64,000 nucleotides of DNA from an uncultured Porphyromonadaceae bacterium (GCA_947174995.1 CAMWLC010000007.1:1-64000); one strand, 5' to 3'. Positions 44,332-53,493 are shown, numbered from the stretch's first letter. Notes: generated by a model not told the origin, from the sequence alone. Numbers and translations: made by a program.

Positions 44332-45177
44332 ATGAAATATTTCGGAGCACACGTCAGCGTTTCCGGGGGTGTATCCACCGCCCCTCTACGTGCAGCGGAA
44401 ATAGGGGCACGCGCATTCGCCCTCTTCACGGGCTTCAGCAACCGCTGGGCCTCAAAGGAGCTCACACCCGAGGAAATAGAGAAGTTCCGCCTCAACTGCG
44501 AGGCGGGAGGTTATACCCCTCAGGTGATTCTGCCCCATGACAATTTCCTCATCAATCTCGGGAGCCCCGACAGCAAGAAACTGGCCATGAGCCGCAAGTC
44601 GTTTCTCGACGAGTTCCGCCGCTGCGAGCAGCTCGGCCTCACGATGCTCAATTTCCACCCCGGCTCCCACCTCAACGAGATTTCGGAGGAGGAGAGCCTT
44701 GACCGCATAGCCGAGTCCATCAACATCACGCTCGACAAGACCTCGGGCGTGACCGCCGTGCTGGAGACCACGGCGGGCCAGGGATCCAACCTCGGCCACC
44801 GCTTCGAGCATATCGCGCGTATTATAGACAAGGTGGAGGACAAAAGCCGCGTGGGAGTCTGCGTGGACACCTGCCACTCCTATTCCGCCGGCTACGACTT
44901 GGCCACAGAGCAGGGATATGAGAGGACATGGCGGGAGTTTGACGACATCATCGGCCCCTCCTATCTCCGGGCCCTCCATCTCAACGACGACAAAAGGGAG
45001 CTGGGAAGCCGCATTGACCGCCACGCCTCCCTGCGCACGGGCACTCTGGGAGAGGAGTTCTTCTGCCGCCTTGCACGTGACCCGCGCTTCGACGACATGC
45101 CGATAATCCTCGAGACACCGGACGAGGCCCTTTGGCCCGAGGAGATAGCCTGGATGTATGACCTGTCACGCGAATAA
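44332..45177 (+). CDS. nfo: Deoxyribonuclease IV (AP endonuclease, Nfo)
   Basis: A 281-residue AP endonuclease of base-excision repair. Family marks: KYFGAHVSVSGGVSTAP at the N-terminus, LNFHPGSHL, VLETTAGQGSNLGHRFEHIA, GVCVDTCHSYSAGYDL and HLNDDKRELGSRIDRH, which carry the zinc ligands. The ATG at 44332 gives the standard N-terminus. It is divergently transcribed from the TrmH-type gene. Confidence 0.95.
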   Translation: MKYFGAHVSVSGGVSTAPLRAAEIGARAFALFTGFSNRWASKELTPEEIEKFRLNCEAGGYTPQVILPHDNFLINLGSPDSKKLAMSRKSFLDEFRRCEQLGLTMLNFHPGSHLNEISEEESLDRIAESINITLDKTSGVTAVLETTAGQGSNLGHRFEHIARIIDKVEDKSRVGVCVDTCHSYSAGYDLATEQGYERTWREFDDIIGPSYLRALHLNDDKRELGSRIDRHASLRTGTLGEEFFCRLARDPRFDDMPIILETPDEALWPEEIAWMYDLSRE

Positions 45178-45237
45178 AGGGGCGCGACATTCCGTCAGAA
45201 AAGAACTTACAATAACCTTTCACAATATTATTCTTAC

Positions 45238-46845
45238 ATGAAAACCAAACCTGACTTGGGCTTCTGGAAACTGTGGAACCTCAGTTTCGGATTCTTCGGA
45301 GTCCAGATAGCCTACGCGCTTCAGAGCGCGAATGTGTCGCGTATCTTCACCACCATCGGCGCCGATCCGCATGATCTGAGCTTCTTCTGGGTGCTCCCCC
45401 CTCTGATGGGTATGATCGTGCAGCCCATCGTGGGCACCGCCTCCGACAAGACCTGGACACGCTTCGGACGCCGTCTCCCCTATCTGATGATCGGAGCGCT
45501 CGTGGCTATCGTGGTGATGTGCCTTCTTCCCAATGCCGGAAGTCTCGGCCTCACGGTGTCTTCGGCCATCATGATGGGCGTGGTGGCTCTGATGCTGCTC
45601 GACACCTCCATCAATATGGCCATGCAGCCCTTCAAGATGCTCGTGGGCGACATGGTCAACGAGAAGCAGAAGGGCCTCGCTTACTCCATCCAGAGCTTCC
45701 TCTGCAACGCCGGCTCCATCGTGGGCTACATCTTCCCCTTCATCTTCACGGCTATCGGCCTGGCCAACGTGGCCCCATCCGGCGAGGTGCCGCAGACGGT
45801 GGTCTATTCCTTCTACGTGGGCGCGGCCATTCTGCTGCTTTGCGTGGTCTACTCGCTGGTGAAAATCAAGGAGTGGCCCCCGAAGCTGTATAATGAATAC
45901 AACGGTGTGGTGGAGACCCCGAAGGACACCGCGGCTCCCAAGCAGAACCTCTGGCAGCTACTGCTCCATGCTCCCAAGACATTCTGGACCGTGGGCCTGG
46001 TGCAGTTCTTCTGCTGGTTCGCGTTCCTCTTCATGTGGACTTACACCAACGGCACGGTGGCCAAGAACGCCTTCCACTGCCCCGAAATCGAATCCGTAAA
46101 GGGTCTCACCTTCACCGATGAGAAGGGGAAGGAAATCACCATCGACGCCAAGCACATCATAGGACCCAATGATGCCATAATCGTCAACGACGGCTCGGGA
46201 GACCTTGAATCTCTCAAGGACCTGCACACCCCCACAGTACTCCGCACCGCCGCCGTGATGACCACCGACCCCGCCACCGGAGAGCTGTATCTCGACGAGG
46301 TGGGTGAGTTTACCGTGCCCGATCCCTCGCAGGCCCGCTTCAACCGCCAGGTGGAACTCAACGCCGCCTCCGATGAATACAACCAGGCCGGCAACTGGGT
46401 AGGCATACTCTTCGCCGTGCAGGCCATCGGTTCCGTGATATGGGCCCTTGTCCTTCCCAAATTAGGCTCCATCAAGTTCTCCTACTCCCTCAGCCTGATT
46501 CTGGGCGCCATCGGCTTCATCTCCTCAGCCTACATCACCAATCCCTATCTGCTCTTCGTCTCCTTCCTCCTTATAGGATGCGCGTGGGCAGCGATGCTGG
46601 CATGGCCCTTCACCCTGCTCACGAACTCTCTCAAGGGTGGAAACATCGGCGCTTACCTGGGTCTCTTCAACTGCTCCATCTGTCTGCCGCAGATCGTGGC
46701 CGCACTTGCCGGACGCGGCATCCTCGGACTCATCAGCACCCCCGATGCAGCCGCTCCCCAGAACATAATGATGCTCATAGCCGGCATAATGATCGGCGTC
46801 GGAGCCCTCTGCGTGGGTATCATCCGCGACAAATCAGCGGCATAA
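45238..46845 (+). CDS. SLC45-like MFS (sugar) transporter
   Basis: A 535-residue major-facilitator protein. N-terminal features are GFWKLWNLSFGFFGVQIAYALQ and DKTWTRFGRRLPYLM, the MFS loop-2 motif, typical of SLC45/GPH-like sucrose or maltose transporters. About 12 membrane helices are present. An insertion of about 110 polar residues (around 275-385) lies between helices 7 and 8, rich in charged residues and predicted to be extra-membranous. The substrate is unknown, probably a disaccharide. A hairpin terminator follows. Confidence 0.8.
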   Translation: MKTKPDLGFWKLWNLSFGFFGVQIAYALQSANVSRIFTTIGADPHDLSFFWVLPPLMGMIVQPIVGTASDKTWTRFGRRLPYLMIGALVAIVVMCLLPNAGSLGLTVSSAIMMGVVALMLLDTSINMAMQPFKMLVGDMVNEKQKGLAYSIQSFLCNAGSIVGYIFPFIFTAIGLANVAPSGEVPQTVVYSFYVGAAILLLCVVYSLVKIKEWPPKLYNEYNGVVETPKDTAAPKQNLWQLLLHAPKTFWTVGLVQFFCWFAFLFMWTYTNGTVAKNAFHCPEIESVKGLTFTDEKGKEITIDAKHIIGPNDAIIVNDGSGDLESLKDLHTPTVLRTAAVMTTDPATGELYLDEVGEFTVPDPSQARFNRQVELNAASDEYNQAGNWVGILFAVQAIGSVIWALVLPKLGSIKFSYSLSLILGAIGFISSAYITNPYLLFVSFLLIGCAWAAMLAWPFTLLTNSLKGGNIGAYLGLFNCSICLPQIVAALAGRGILGLISTPDAAAPQNIMMLIAGIMIGVGALCVGIIRDKSAA

Positions 46846-46880
46846 TCCCTCCCCGATTCGCATCAGACAGCATTTGTTCC

Positions 46881-46920
46881 CCCGGCGGAAATATGGCAAC
46901 CCCATGTTTCCGCCGGGCTT
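46881..46920 (+). terminator. Terminator after the MFS gene
   Basis: An 11-bp perfect stem CCCGGCGGAAA (46881-46891) / TTTCCGCCGGG (46907-46917) with an inner ATGG/CCAT pairing, followed by CTTTTAT. Confidence 0.75.
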
Positions 46921-46922
46921 TT

Positions 46923-46936
46923 ATGTTTTAAAACAT
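46923..46936. promoter_or_regulatory. ATGTTTTAAAACAT palindrome upstream of the EF-G2-like gene
   Basis: A perfect 14-bp palindrome identical to the two copies upstream of mutAB. Its centre is about 54 bp upstream of the expected transcript start of the EF-G2-like gene, given a -7-like TAAATTGC at 46971-46978. Confidence 0.6.
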
Positions 46937-46970
46937 ATCGAGGAATTTTTCATATTTCAAGAATAATTAC

Positions 46971-46978
46971 TAAATTGC
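46971..46978 (+). promoter_or_regulatory. -7-like box of the EF-G2-like gene
   Basis: TAAATTGC, an imperfect TAnnTTTG, 69 bp before the start codon. No clear -33 box. Confidence 0.35.
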
Positions 46979-47047
46979 AATCGTTTTTCCAGACAGCACG
47001 CGCAATGGCGGGCCAATAATCAGCTAAAACCCTAAAACCTATAACTC

Positions 47048-49204
47048 ATGAGAGTCTACAAAACCAACGAAATCAAAAACATCGCCCTGCTCGGAAGCAA
47101 GGGCTCCGGTAAAACCACACTCGCGGAATCGATGATCTTCGAGTGTGGAGTGATAAAACGTCGCGGCTCGATCGAGGCCGGAAACACGGTCTCCGACTAC
47201 TTCCCCGTAGAGAAGGAATATGGCTACTCCGTATTCTCGACAGTCTTCAACGCCGAGTTCAACAACAAGAAACTCAACATCATCGACTGTCCCGGAGCTG
47301 ATGATTTCGTGGGCAACACCTACACGGCTCTCGGAGTCACCGACATAGGCGTCATCGTGGTCAACGCCCAGTATGGCGTGGAAGTGGGCACGGAAAACAT
47401 CTACCGCACCACCTCGCGCCTGAAAAAGCCCGTGATCTTCGCCGTCAACCAGATCGACGGCGACAAAGCCGACTACGACAACACCCTGGAGCAGCTCCAG
47501 GAGCATTTCGGCTCCAAGGTTGTGGCCATCCAGTATCCCCTCCAGTCCGGTCCCGGCTTCAACGCCCTCATCGACGTGCTTCTCATGAAGAAATACGAGT
47601 GGGGGCCCGACGGCGGAGTGCCTACGATTTCGGAAATTCCCGACAGCGAGAAGGAACGCGCCGAGGAGCTTCACCGCGTGCTCGTGGAGGCGGCGGCCGA
47701 ACATGACGAGACTCTCATGGAAAAATATTTCGAGGACGGCCACCTCTCCGAGGATGAAATGCGCCACGGCATACGCCAGGGCCTCATCCACCGCGACATC
47801 CTCCCGGTCATCGTGGTCAGCGGTCTGCGCGACATGGCCGTGCGCCGCATGATGGAGTTCTTAGGCAATGTCTGCCCCTTCGTCAACGATATGCCCGCTC
47901 CCGAGACAGTGTCCGGCGAGGAGGTGAAGCCCAAGTCAGACGGTCCCCTCTCCCTCTTCTTCTTCAAGACCTCCATCGAGCCCCATATCGGCGAGGTGTC
48001 ATATTTCAAGGTAATGAGCGGCACTCTCCATGCCGGCGATGATCTCGAGAACGTCAACCGCGGAGGCAAGGAGCGTCTCGCACAGATCTACACCGTCTGC
48101 GGTCAGCTCCGCACCGCCATCGACACCCTCGAGGCCGGCGACATAGGCGCCGCCGTGAAGCTCAAGGATGTCCGCACGGGCAACACCCTCGACGCAAAGG
48201 GATGCGACTATCAGTTTGACTTCATCAAGTATCCCGCTCCCAAGTATGTCCGCGCCATCCGCCCCGTCAACGAGGCTGACGCCGAGAAACTCGCAGGCCT
48301 GCTCAACCGTATGCGCGAGGAGGATCCGACATGGGTAGTGGAGCAGAGCAAGGAGCTCAAGCAGACCCTCGTGAAGGGCCAGGGAGAGTTCCATCTCCGC
48401 ACGCTCAAGTGGCGTCTCGAAAACAATGAGAAACTCCCCGTGGAGTTCGTGGAGCAGAAAATCCCCTACCGCGAGACCATCACCAAGGCTGCCCGTGCCG
48501 ACTACCGCCACAAGAAGCAGTCAGGCGGCTCCGGACAGTTCGGCGAGGTACACCTAATCATCGAGCCTTACACCGAAGGTATGCCCGAGCCCGATACCTA
48601 CAAGTTCGGCAACCAGGAGTTCAAGCTCAACGTGCGCGACAAGCAGGAGATACCCCTCGACTGGGGCGGCAAGCTCGTGGTCTACAACTGCATCGTGGGC
48701 GGAGCAATCGACGCCCGCTTCATCCCCGCCATCGTCAAGGGCCTCATGGACCGCATGGAGCAGGGTCCTCTCACCGGATCATACGCCCGCGATGTCCGCG
48801 TGATGATCTACGACGGCAAGATGCACCCCGTGGATTCCAATGAAATCTCCTTCCGTCTCGCCGGCCGCAACGCCTTCTCGCAGGCTTTCCGTGAGGCCAA
48901 ACCCAAGATCCTCGAACCCGTCTACGATGTCGAGGTTCTCACCACCGACGACGCCATGGGCGACGTGATGAGCGACCTCCCCGGACGTCGCGGCATCCTC
49001 ATGGGCACCGACAGCGAGCACGGACTCAACAAGATCCAGGCCAAGGTGCCCCTCAAGGAGATGGCTTCATACGCCACTACACTCAGCTCCCTCACAGGCG
49101 GACGCGCCTCCTTCTCGATGAACTTCTCCTCCTACGAGCTCGTTCCCTCTGACATCCAGGAGAAGCTGCTCGCCGAGTATGCAGCCACTCAGCAGGAAGA
49201 CTGA
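47048..49204 (+). CDS. EF-G paralogue with altered GTPase motifs (EF-G2-like)
   Basis: A 718-residue translation factor with all EF-G domains: the G domain, a domain IV region (KKQSGGSGQFGEVHLIIEP) and a C-terminal domain (PGRRGILMGTDSEHGLNKI). The GTPase motifs depart from canonical EF-G. The P-loop is GSKGSGKTT, switch I ERGITI reads EYGYSV (Thr to Ser61), the catalytic PGH motif reads CPGADDF (His to Ala84) and NKxD is NQID (134-137). Bacteroides thetaiotaomicron has an EF-G2 reported to lack GTPase activity and to support translation under carbon starvation. This gene looks like its counterpart. It has its own promoter and terminator. Confidence 0.85.
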   Translation: MRVYKTNEIKNIALLGSKGSGKTTLAESMIFECGVIKRRGSIEAGNTVSDYFPVEKEYGYSVFSTVFNAEFNNKKLNIIDCPGADDFVGNTYTALGVTDIGVIVVNAQYGVEVGTENIYRTTSRLKKPVIFAVNQIDGDKADYDNTLEQLQEHFGSKVVAIQYPLQSGPGFNALIDVLLMKKYEWGPDGGVPTISEIPDSEKERAEELHRVLVEAAAEHDETLMEKYFEDGHLSEDEMRHGIRQGLIHRDILPVIVVSGLRDMAVRRMMEFLGNVCPFVNDMPAPETVSGEEVKPKSDGPLSLFFFKTSIEPHIGEVSYFKVMSGTLHAGDDLENVNRGGKERLAQIYTVCGQLRTAIDTLEAGDIGAAVKLKDVRTGNTLDAKGCDYQFDFIKYPAPKYVRAIRPVNEADAEKLAGLLNRMREEDPTWVVEQSKELKQTLVKGQGEFHLRTLKWRLENNEKLPVEFVEQKIPYRETITKAARADYRHKKQSGGSGQFGEVHLIIEPYTEGMPEPDTYKFGNQEFKLNVRDKQEIPLDWGGKLVVYNCIVGGAIDARFIPAIVKGLMDRMEQGPLTGSYARDVRVMIYDGKMHPVDSNEISFRLAGRNAFSQAFREAKPKILEPVYDVEVLTTDDAMGDVMSDLPGRRGILMGTDSEHGLNKIQAKVPLKEMASYATTLSSLTGGRASFSMNFSSYELVPSDIQEKLLAEYAATQQED

Positions 49205-49214
49205 TCGGTAAGGA

Positions 49215-49273
49215 ATCAGCACATAAAAATGGAGTCCCGAATTTGTTTCGGGACTCCATTTTTATGTGCTGAT
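49215..49273. terminator. Bidirectional terminator, perfect 27-bp arms
   Basis: Arms 49215-49241 and 49247-49273 are perfectly complementary around a 5-nt loop. It separates the convergent EF-G2-like gene (+) and AEC transporter gene (-). The A/T part of each arm supplies T-runs. Confidence 0.85.
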
Positions 49274-49281
49274 GTTCAGAT

Positions 49282-50262
49282 TCAGAACATACCTATGCAG
49301 AGGTCGGTGAGCCATATCCAGAGGGGGCAGAAGCCCATGAAGAGGATCACGCTCAGGGTAAGCGATGATGTGCCTGTGGCGACATACGTGTCATACTGAC
49401 TGGCGATGATGATGCCCGAGAAGGCGGGGGGCAGACAGCCGGAGACAACCAGCATCTTCAGGTTCATGGGATCCATCTTGAATATCAGACCGACGACAAG
49501 CAAGGCGGCCGGCATGACGATCATCTTGAGAATCGAACCGAGGATAGCCTGCCAGTTGAGCGTCACTTTCACTGCCGAAAGGGTGATACCGGCGGCAAAT
49601 ACGGCCATGGAGGCGTTGGCTTTGGCGATAAGGTCGAAGGAGGGACTCAGCCAGTCAGGCCACTTGATGCCCACCACCACCATAATCACGGCCAGGATAG
49701 GAGCCCAGGCCACAGGCTGCTCAAGGGCATGGATCACCGGTTTCCAGGGATTCGGCTTCTTGCCTCCGGCCTGAGCCACCTGGCTCTCCTTCGAGGCGTT
49801 GAGAAGCGAGAGGCCCACAGGGATGCCTACGGCATTGACCACGATTCCGACGATAGCTACCACGAGGGCCACGCGCGGCGTCGTTCCGAAGATAGGCTCC
49901 AGCACGGCGAAACCGAGGAAGCCGATTGTCGGCGAACCGCTGATCAGGGCCATGACGGCCGCATCGGCGCCGGTGTTCTTCTTGAAGCAGTACTTATAGA
50001 TGAAATACACGAGCATGAAGCAGGCCATTATCACCACGAGCGATATGAGGGTCAGCTTAATGTCCTTGGCCAGCATCTCGCGGCTTGCCTGGACAATGCT
50101 CACGAAAAGGGCCGCGGGGAGGGCGTAGTCGAGCACGACCTTGTTGAATTTCTTTGCATCCGCTCCCGAGAAGACACCCTTCTTGCCACTGATGTAGCCG
50201 GCCAGCATCACGACCAGAATCGGCACGATGGCATAGAGTATAATGTGCATCATATTTGACAT
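49282..50262 (-). CDS. AEC-family transporter, probable oxalate/formate carrier
   Basis: A 326-residue membrane protein with ten helices in two sets of five, the auxin-efflux-carrier pattern (IILYAIVPILVVMLAGYISGKKG at the start; VSGCLPPAFSGIIIASQYD near the end). It is the third gene of an oxalate operon. E. coli has a comparable set, yfdW (frc), yfdU (oxc) and yfdV (AEC transporter). The likely role is oxalate uptake or oxalate/formate exchange in the inner membrane. That role is inferred from context, since AEC proteins carry various anions. Confidence 0.8.
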   Translation of the reverse strand: MSNMMHIILYAIVPILVVMLAGYISGKKGVFSGADAKKFNKVVLDYALPAALFVSIVQASREMLAKDIKLTLISLVVIMACFMLVYFIYKYCFKKNTGADAAVMALISGSPTIGFLGFAVLEPIFGTTPRVALVVAIVGIVVNAVGIPVGLSLLNASKESQVAQAGGKKPNPWKPVIHALEQPVAWAPILAVIMVVVGIKWPDWLSPSFDLIAKANASMAVFAAGITLSAVKVTLNWQAILGSILKMIVMPAALLVVGLIFKMDPMNLKMLVVSGCLPPAFSGIIIASQYDTYVATGTSSLTLSVILFMGFCPLWIWLTDLCIGMF

Positions 50263-50288
50263 AATTGTGCGGTTTTGATAAGGTAAAA

Positions 50289-50325
50289 GCCCCGGCCGAC
50301 CGAAATCATCTCGATCAGTCGGGGC
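50289..50325 (-). terminator. Hairpin between oxc and the AEC transporter gene
   Basis: Arms 50289-50303 and 50311-50325 match at 12 of 15 positions with a GCCCCG/CGGGGC base. No strong T-run. It may attenuate transcription or protect the frc-oxc mRNA. Confidence 0.4.
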
Positions 50326-50366
50326 GATCCGATGTTATGAATAATCTTATGTGGTAACTCTATTGA

Positions 50367-52088
50367 TCAGACGGTGTACTTGATCAGAGGCGTGGGGTTG
50401 AGGTAGCCGATATGGCCGCTCTCCTTGCCCGAGTCAGCCGCGAGCTGCACGTCGATCATGCAGGGCTCGCCGGAGGCAATGGCCTCCTTGAGGGCTGCGG
50501 CGAGTTCGTCCGGAGTGGTGACATGATAGCTCCTGGCTCCGAAGGCCTCACCTATCTTGTCATATCGGGCGTTGATGTCGAGCGTTGTGGGCGCGGGTGC
50601 GTCGCCTCCCGAGGGATTGACGCCGATGCCGTTGTAGATGCCGCCGTTGTTGAATACCATCACGGTGACGGGAAGTTTGTAGCGGCATGCCGTGGCGAAG
50701 TCCATTCCGGAGAATCCGAAGGCGGAGTCACCCTCGATAGCCACTACTTTCTTGCCTGTGGCGGCGGCAGCTCCGACTACGGAACCCATACCCATCCCCA
50801 TGATGCTCCATGTAGCGCAGTCCACACGGTGGCGCGGGAGTGCCATGTCGATGGTGTCGCGGGTGTCGTCGAGGGTATTGGCCCCCTCATTCACGAGGAT
50901 GATGTCGGGATTGCTCTCGATGATCGGCTTGATGACGCTCAGGGCAGTCCAGTGGGACATCGGGCTGAGCTTCGAGGCCTCTTCAAGACGCTCGGCGAAT
51001 TTCTGATTCTTCTCCGCGGTCTCCTTGGCCAGGGAGGGGAGCCACGTCGGGTCGGTAGACATTTTCTTTCCCTTCATCTCGTCGAGCAGGGCCTGCAGTC
51101 CGAGGCGCATATCCCCCACTACCGGAGCGTAGATCGGGGCGTTGACGTCTATCTCCTGCGGCTCCACTTCAAACTGGATGAATTTTCCTGCGGGATTCCA
51201 TTTCCCCTTGCCGAAGTCGAGCATCCAGTTGAGGCGCGCGCCGACAACGATCACGGCGTCGGACTCCTCCATGATGGTGGAGCGGCAGCTCAGGGCGCTG
51301 TATTCACCCTTGTCGGGAAGAAGACCCTTGGCCATCGACATCGCGAGATACGGAATCTTGTAGGTCTCCACGAGTTCCTTCAGCAGATCCTCCACCTGGG
51401 CGTATGCCGCGCCCTTGCCGAGAAGGATAGCGGGCTTCTTGGCGCTGAGGATAGCTTCGGCCGCACGGGCCACGGAAGCCTTGTTGGGAGCCACTTCGGA
51501 ATATACGTCCACGGGGGTGTAGAAGAGCTTCTCGGCATCCTCGCGGTTCATGACCTCACCGAGGGCGGGAGTCGTCATGTCGATGTAGACGCCGCCGGGA
51601 CGTCCGCTGACTGCTGCGCGGTATGCGCGGGCCACGGCCGAGGGAATATCCTTGGCGTAGGAGCAGCGGAAGGCTGCCTTCACGAGAGGACGAGCGGTGT
51701 TGAGCTGGTCAAGCTGCTCGTAGGTGCCCATGTTCATGTCAACCATCGTCGGATCGCTCGCGCCGGAAATCTGTATCATGGGATAGCAGTTGACGGTGGC
51801 GTTGGCCGTGGCGGTCAGACCGTTGAGGAAGCCTAAGGAGGACACCGTGAGGAGCACTCCGGGCTGGCGCGTCAGATAACCGTGGGTGGCGGCGGCCATA
51901 CCGGCCTGCTGCTCGAAACGGAATCCGTAATAATCGATGCCTACTTTCTGCATGGCGTAAGCGGCCTCCGTCACCGGAATCCCGACAAGGCCATATACCT
52001 TGTCAAGATTCAGTCTGCGGAGACTCTCCGCCAGAATATACATGCCTGTCACCTGCTCGGGAAATTCAGGCTTTGTGGTTGTGTTCAT
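50367..52088 (-). CDS. oxc: Oxalyl-CoA decarboxylase
   Basis: A 573-residue thiamine-diphosphate enzyme converting oxalyl-CoA to formyl-CoA and CO2. The N-terminal catalytic Glu segment is YGFRFEQQAGMAAATHGYL. The C-terminal ThDP/Mg motif begins EGDSAFGFSGMDFATACRY and ends VFNNGGIYNGIG. The segment SGRPGGVYIDMTTPALGEV agrees with Oxc rather than acetolactate synthase, and the neighbour frc confirms the assignment. Each turnover consumes a proton, so with the carrier it can generate proton-motive force. Confidence 0.93.
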   Translation of the reverse strand: MNTTTKPEFPEQVTGMYILAESLRRLNLDKVYGLVGIPVTEAAYAMQKVGIDYYGFRFEQQAGMAAATHGYLTRQPGVLLTVSSLGFLNGLTATANATVNCYPMIQISGASDPTMVDMNMGTYEQLDQLNTARPLVKAAFRCSYAKDIPSAVARAYRAAVSGRPGGVYIDMTTPALGEVMNREDAEKLFYTPVDVYSEVAPNKASVARAAEAILSAKKPAILLGKGAAYAQVEDLLKELVETYKIPYLAMSMAKGLLPDKGEYSALSCRSTIMEESDAVIVVGARLNWMLDFGKGKWNPAGKFIQFEVEPQEIDVNAPIYAPVVGDMRLGLQALLDEMKGKKMSTDPTWLPSLAKETAEKNQKFAERLEEASKLSPMSHWTALSVIKPIIESNPDIILVNEGANTLDDTRDTIDMALPRHRVDCATWSIMGMGMGSVVGAAAATGKKVVAIEGDSAFGFSGMDFATACRYKLPVTVMVFNNGGIYNGIGVNPSGGDAPAPTTLDINARYDKIGEAFGARSYHVTTPDELAAALKEAIASGEPCMIDVQLAADSGKESGHIGYLNPTPLIKYTV

Positions 52089-52109
52089 AATTTCTGAGGA
52101 GATTTTGAT

Positions 52110-53435
52110 TTACATTTCTTTCTTGCCGTCCACTTCTATGGGAGCCGTGGTGCCGTTCTTTGCCATCTCGGCCTGCTGCTCCTTGGTGTAGCCGAGCGAA
52201 TCAAGGATCTCCTCCGTGTTGCCGCCCAGGGAAGGACAGGGACCATATTCGGGCTGATAGTTGCTCATCGTGAAGGGACATCCCACAGTCACGAACTCAC
52301 CTATCTCGCCACCCTGGTTGATGCGCACGAGAGTGTTGCCGTCATAGAGACTCTTGTCAGCCATAAGTTCCTGGGTCGAGACCACGGGACCTACGGGCAC
52401 TCCGGCCTTGCCGAGAATCTCAGTGCACTCATACTTGGTCTTGTTGGCCGTCCACTCTCCGATACGCTCGTAGATCTGCTGTTTGTGGCGGTCACGCGCA
52501 TCGGCGGTGTTGAAGTCGGGGTTGGTGAGCCAATCCTCGAATCCGAAGGCCTTGCAGGCGAGCTCGAAGTCCTTGGCACCGCGCTGAAGGATGATATAGA
52601 CGTAGTTGTTGTGGTTTTCCTCAGTGTCCATGCCTCCGGCAGGTTTGCACTTGTAGGTCCATCCGAGCACGCCGCCACCCTCGATGTTTCCGGCGCGGGG
52701 CACGGTAGTGCCGAACTTCTCGTCAGGATACTGAGGATACTGCGTGAGGTATCCGATCTTGTCGAGCGTAAGCTGGTCACGCGTCTTGATGCGGCAGAGG
52801 TTCAGACATGCGTTGTGCATCGACTGATATACGTAGCATCCCTCGCCGGTGTTGTTGCGCTGCTGAAGGGCGGCGAGAAGACCGATGAGCAGGTGCATGC
52901 CGGTGTTGGAGTCGCCGAGGGCGGCGCCGCTCTGCGTCGGTATATTGTATTCTCCCTCATACCATCCTGTGGTGGTGGCGGCGGCGCCGGTCACCTGCGC
53001 GATAGGCTCGTAGGCCTTCAGGTTGGCATACTGCGATGAGAGGGGGAAACCCTTGATGGTGCCGTAGATGCACCTCGGGTTGAGCTTGTGTACCTCTTCC
53101 CAGCCGAAACCGAGCTTGTCCATCGCACCGGGGTGGAGATTCTCCACGAAGATGTCACACTCCTTGATGAGCTTCGTGAGGATTTCCTTGCCGTCGGGAG
53201 TCTTGGCGTCAAGCGCGAGAGACTTCTTGTCGCTGTTGAGCTGGAGGAAATAGTAGCTGGGGAGATCGGGGTTGAACTGGAGCTCCTTACGTGTGGCATC
53301 TCCCACGCCGGGACGCTCGATCTTGATTACGTCGGCTCCGAGCCACGCAAGCATCTGCGTGCATGAGGGACCGGACTGAACTTCTGTGAAATCTACTACC
53401 TTGATGCCCTTCAGAGGGGCTGTGTCTTGTGTCAT
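52110..53435 (-). CDS. frc: Formyl-CoA:oxalate CoA-transferase
   Basis: A 441-residue class III CoA-transferase that moves CoA from formyl-CoA to oxalate. The N-terminus KGIKVVDFTEVQSGPSCTQML is typical of Frc, and the catalytic Asp is in the AALGDSNTGMH segment. PLSSQYANLKAYEPIAQVTG and GYLTQYPQYPDEKFGTTVPR also fit the family. It is the first gene of the frc-oxc-AEC operon, with 21 bp to oxc. An 8-bp inverted repeat lies upstream of its start. Confidence 0.93.
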   Translation of the reverse strand: MTQDTAPLKGIKVVDFTEVQSGPSCTQMLAWLGADVIKIERPGVGDATRKELQFNPDLPSYYFLQLNSDKKSLALDAKTPDGKEILTKLIKECDIFVENLHPGAMDKLGFGWEEVHKLNPRCIYGTIKGFPLSSQYANLKAYEPIAQVTGAAATTTGWYEGEYNIPTQSGAALGDSNTGMHLLIGLLAALQQRNNTGEGCYVYQSMHNACLNLCRIKTRDQLTLDKIGYLTQYPQYPDEKFGTTVPRAGNIEGGGVLGWTYKCKPAGGMDTEENHNNYVYIILQRGAKDFELACKAFGFEDWLTNPDFNTADARDRHKQQIYERIGEWTANKTKYECTEILGKAGVPVGPVVSTQELMADKSLYDGNTLVRINQGGEIGEFVTVGCPFTMSNYQPEYGPCPSLGGNTEEILDSLGYTKEQQAEMAKNGTTAPIEVDGKKEM

Positions 53436-53471
53436 AGTATTAGTTATTGATAATGTTACTTTATAAAATGC

Positions 53472-53493
53472 TGAATCGTTTTATCACGATTCA
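53472..53493. promoter_or_regulatory. Candidate operator upstream of frc
   Basis: TGAATCGT (53472-53479) and ACGATTCA (53486-53493) form an 8-bp inverted repeat with a 6-nt spacer, 37-58 bp upstream of the frc start codon. Just beyond it, 53497-53508 reads TAAAACATATCG, identical to half of the EF-G2-gene palindrome plus its flank. Confidence 0.4.
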
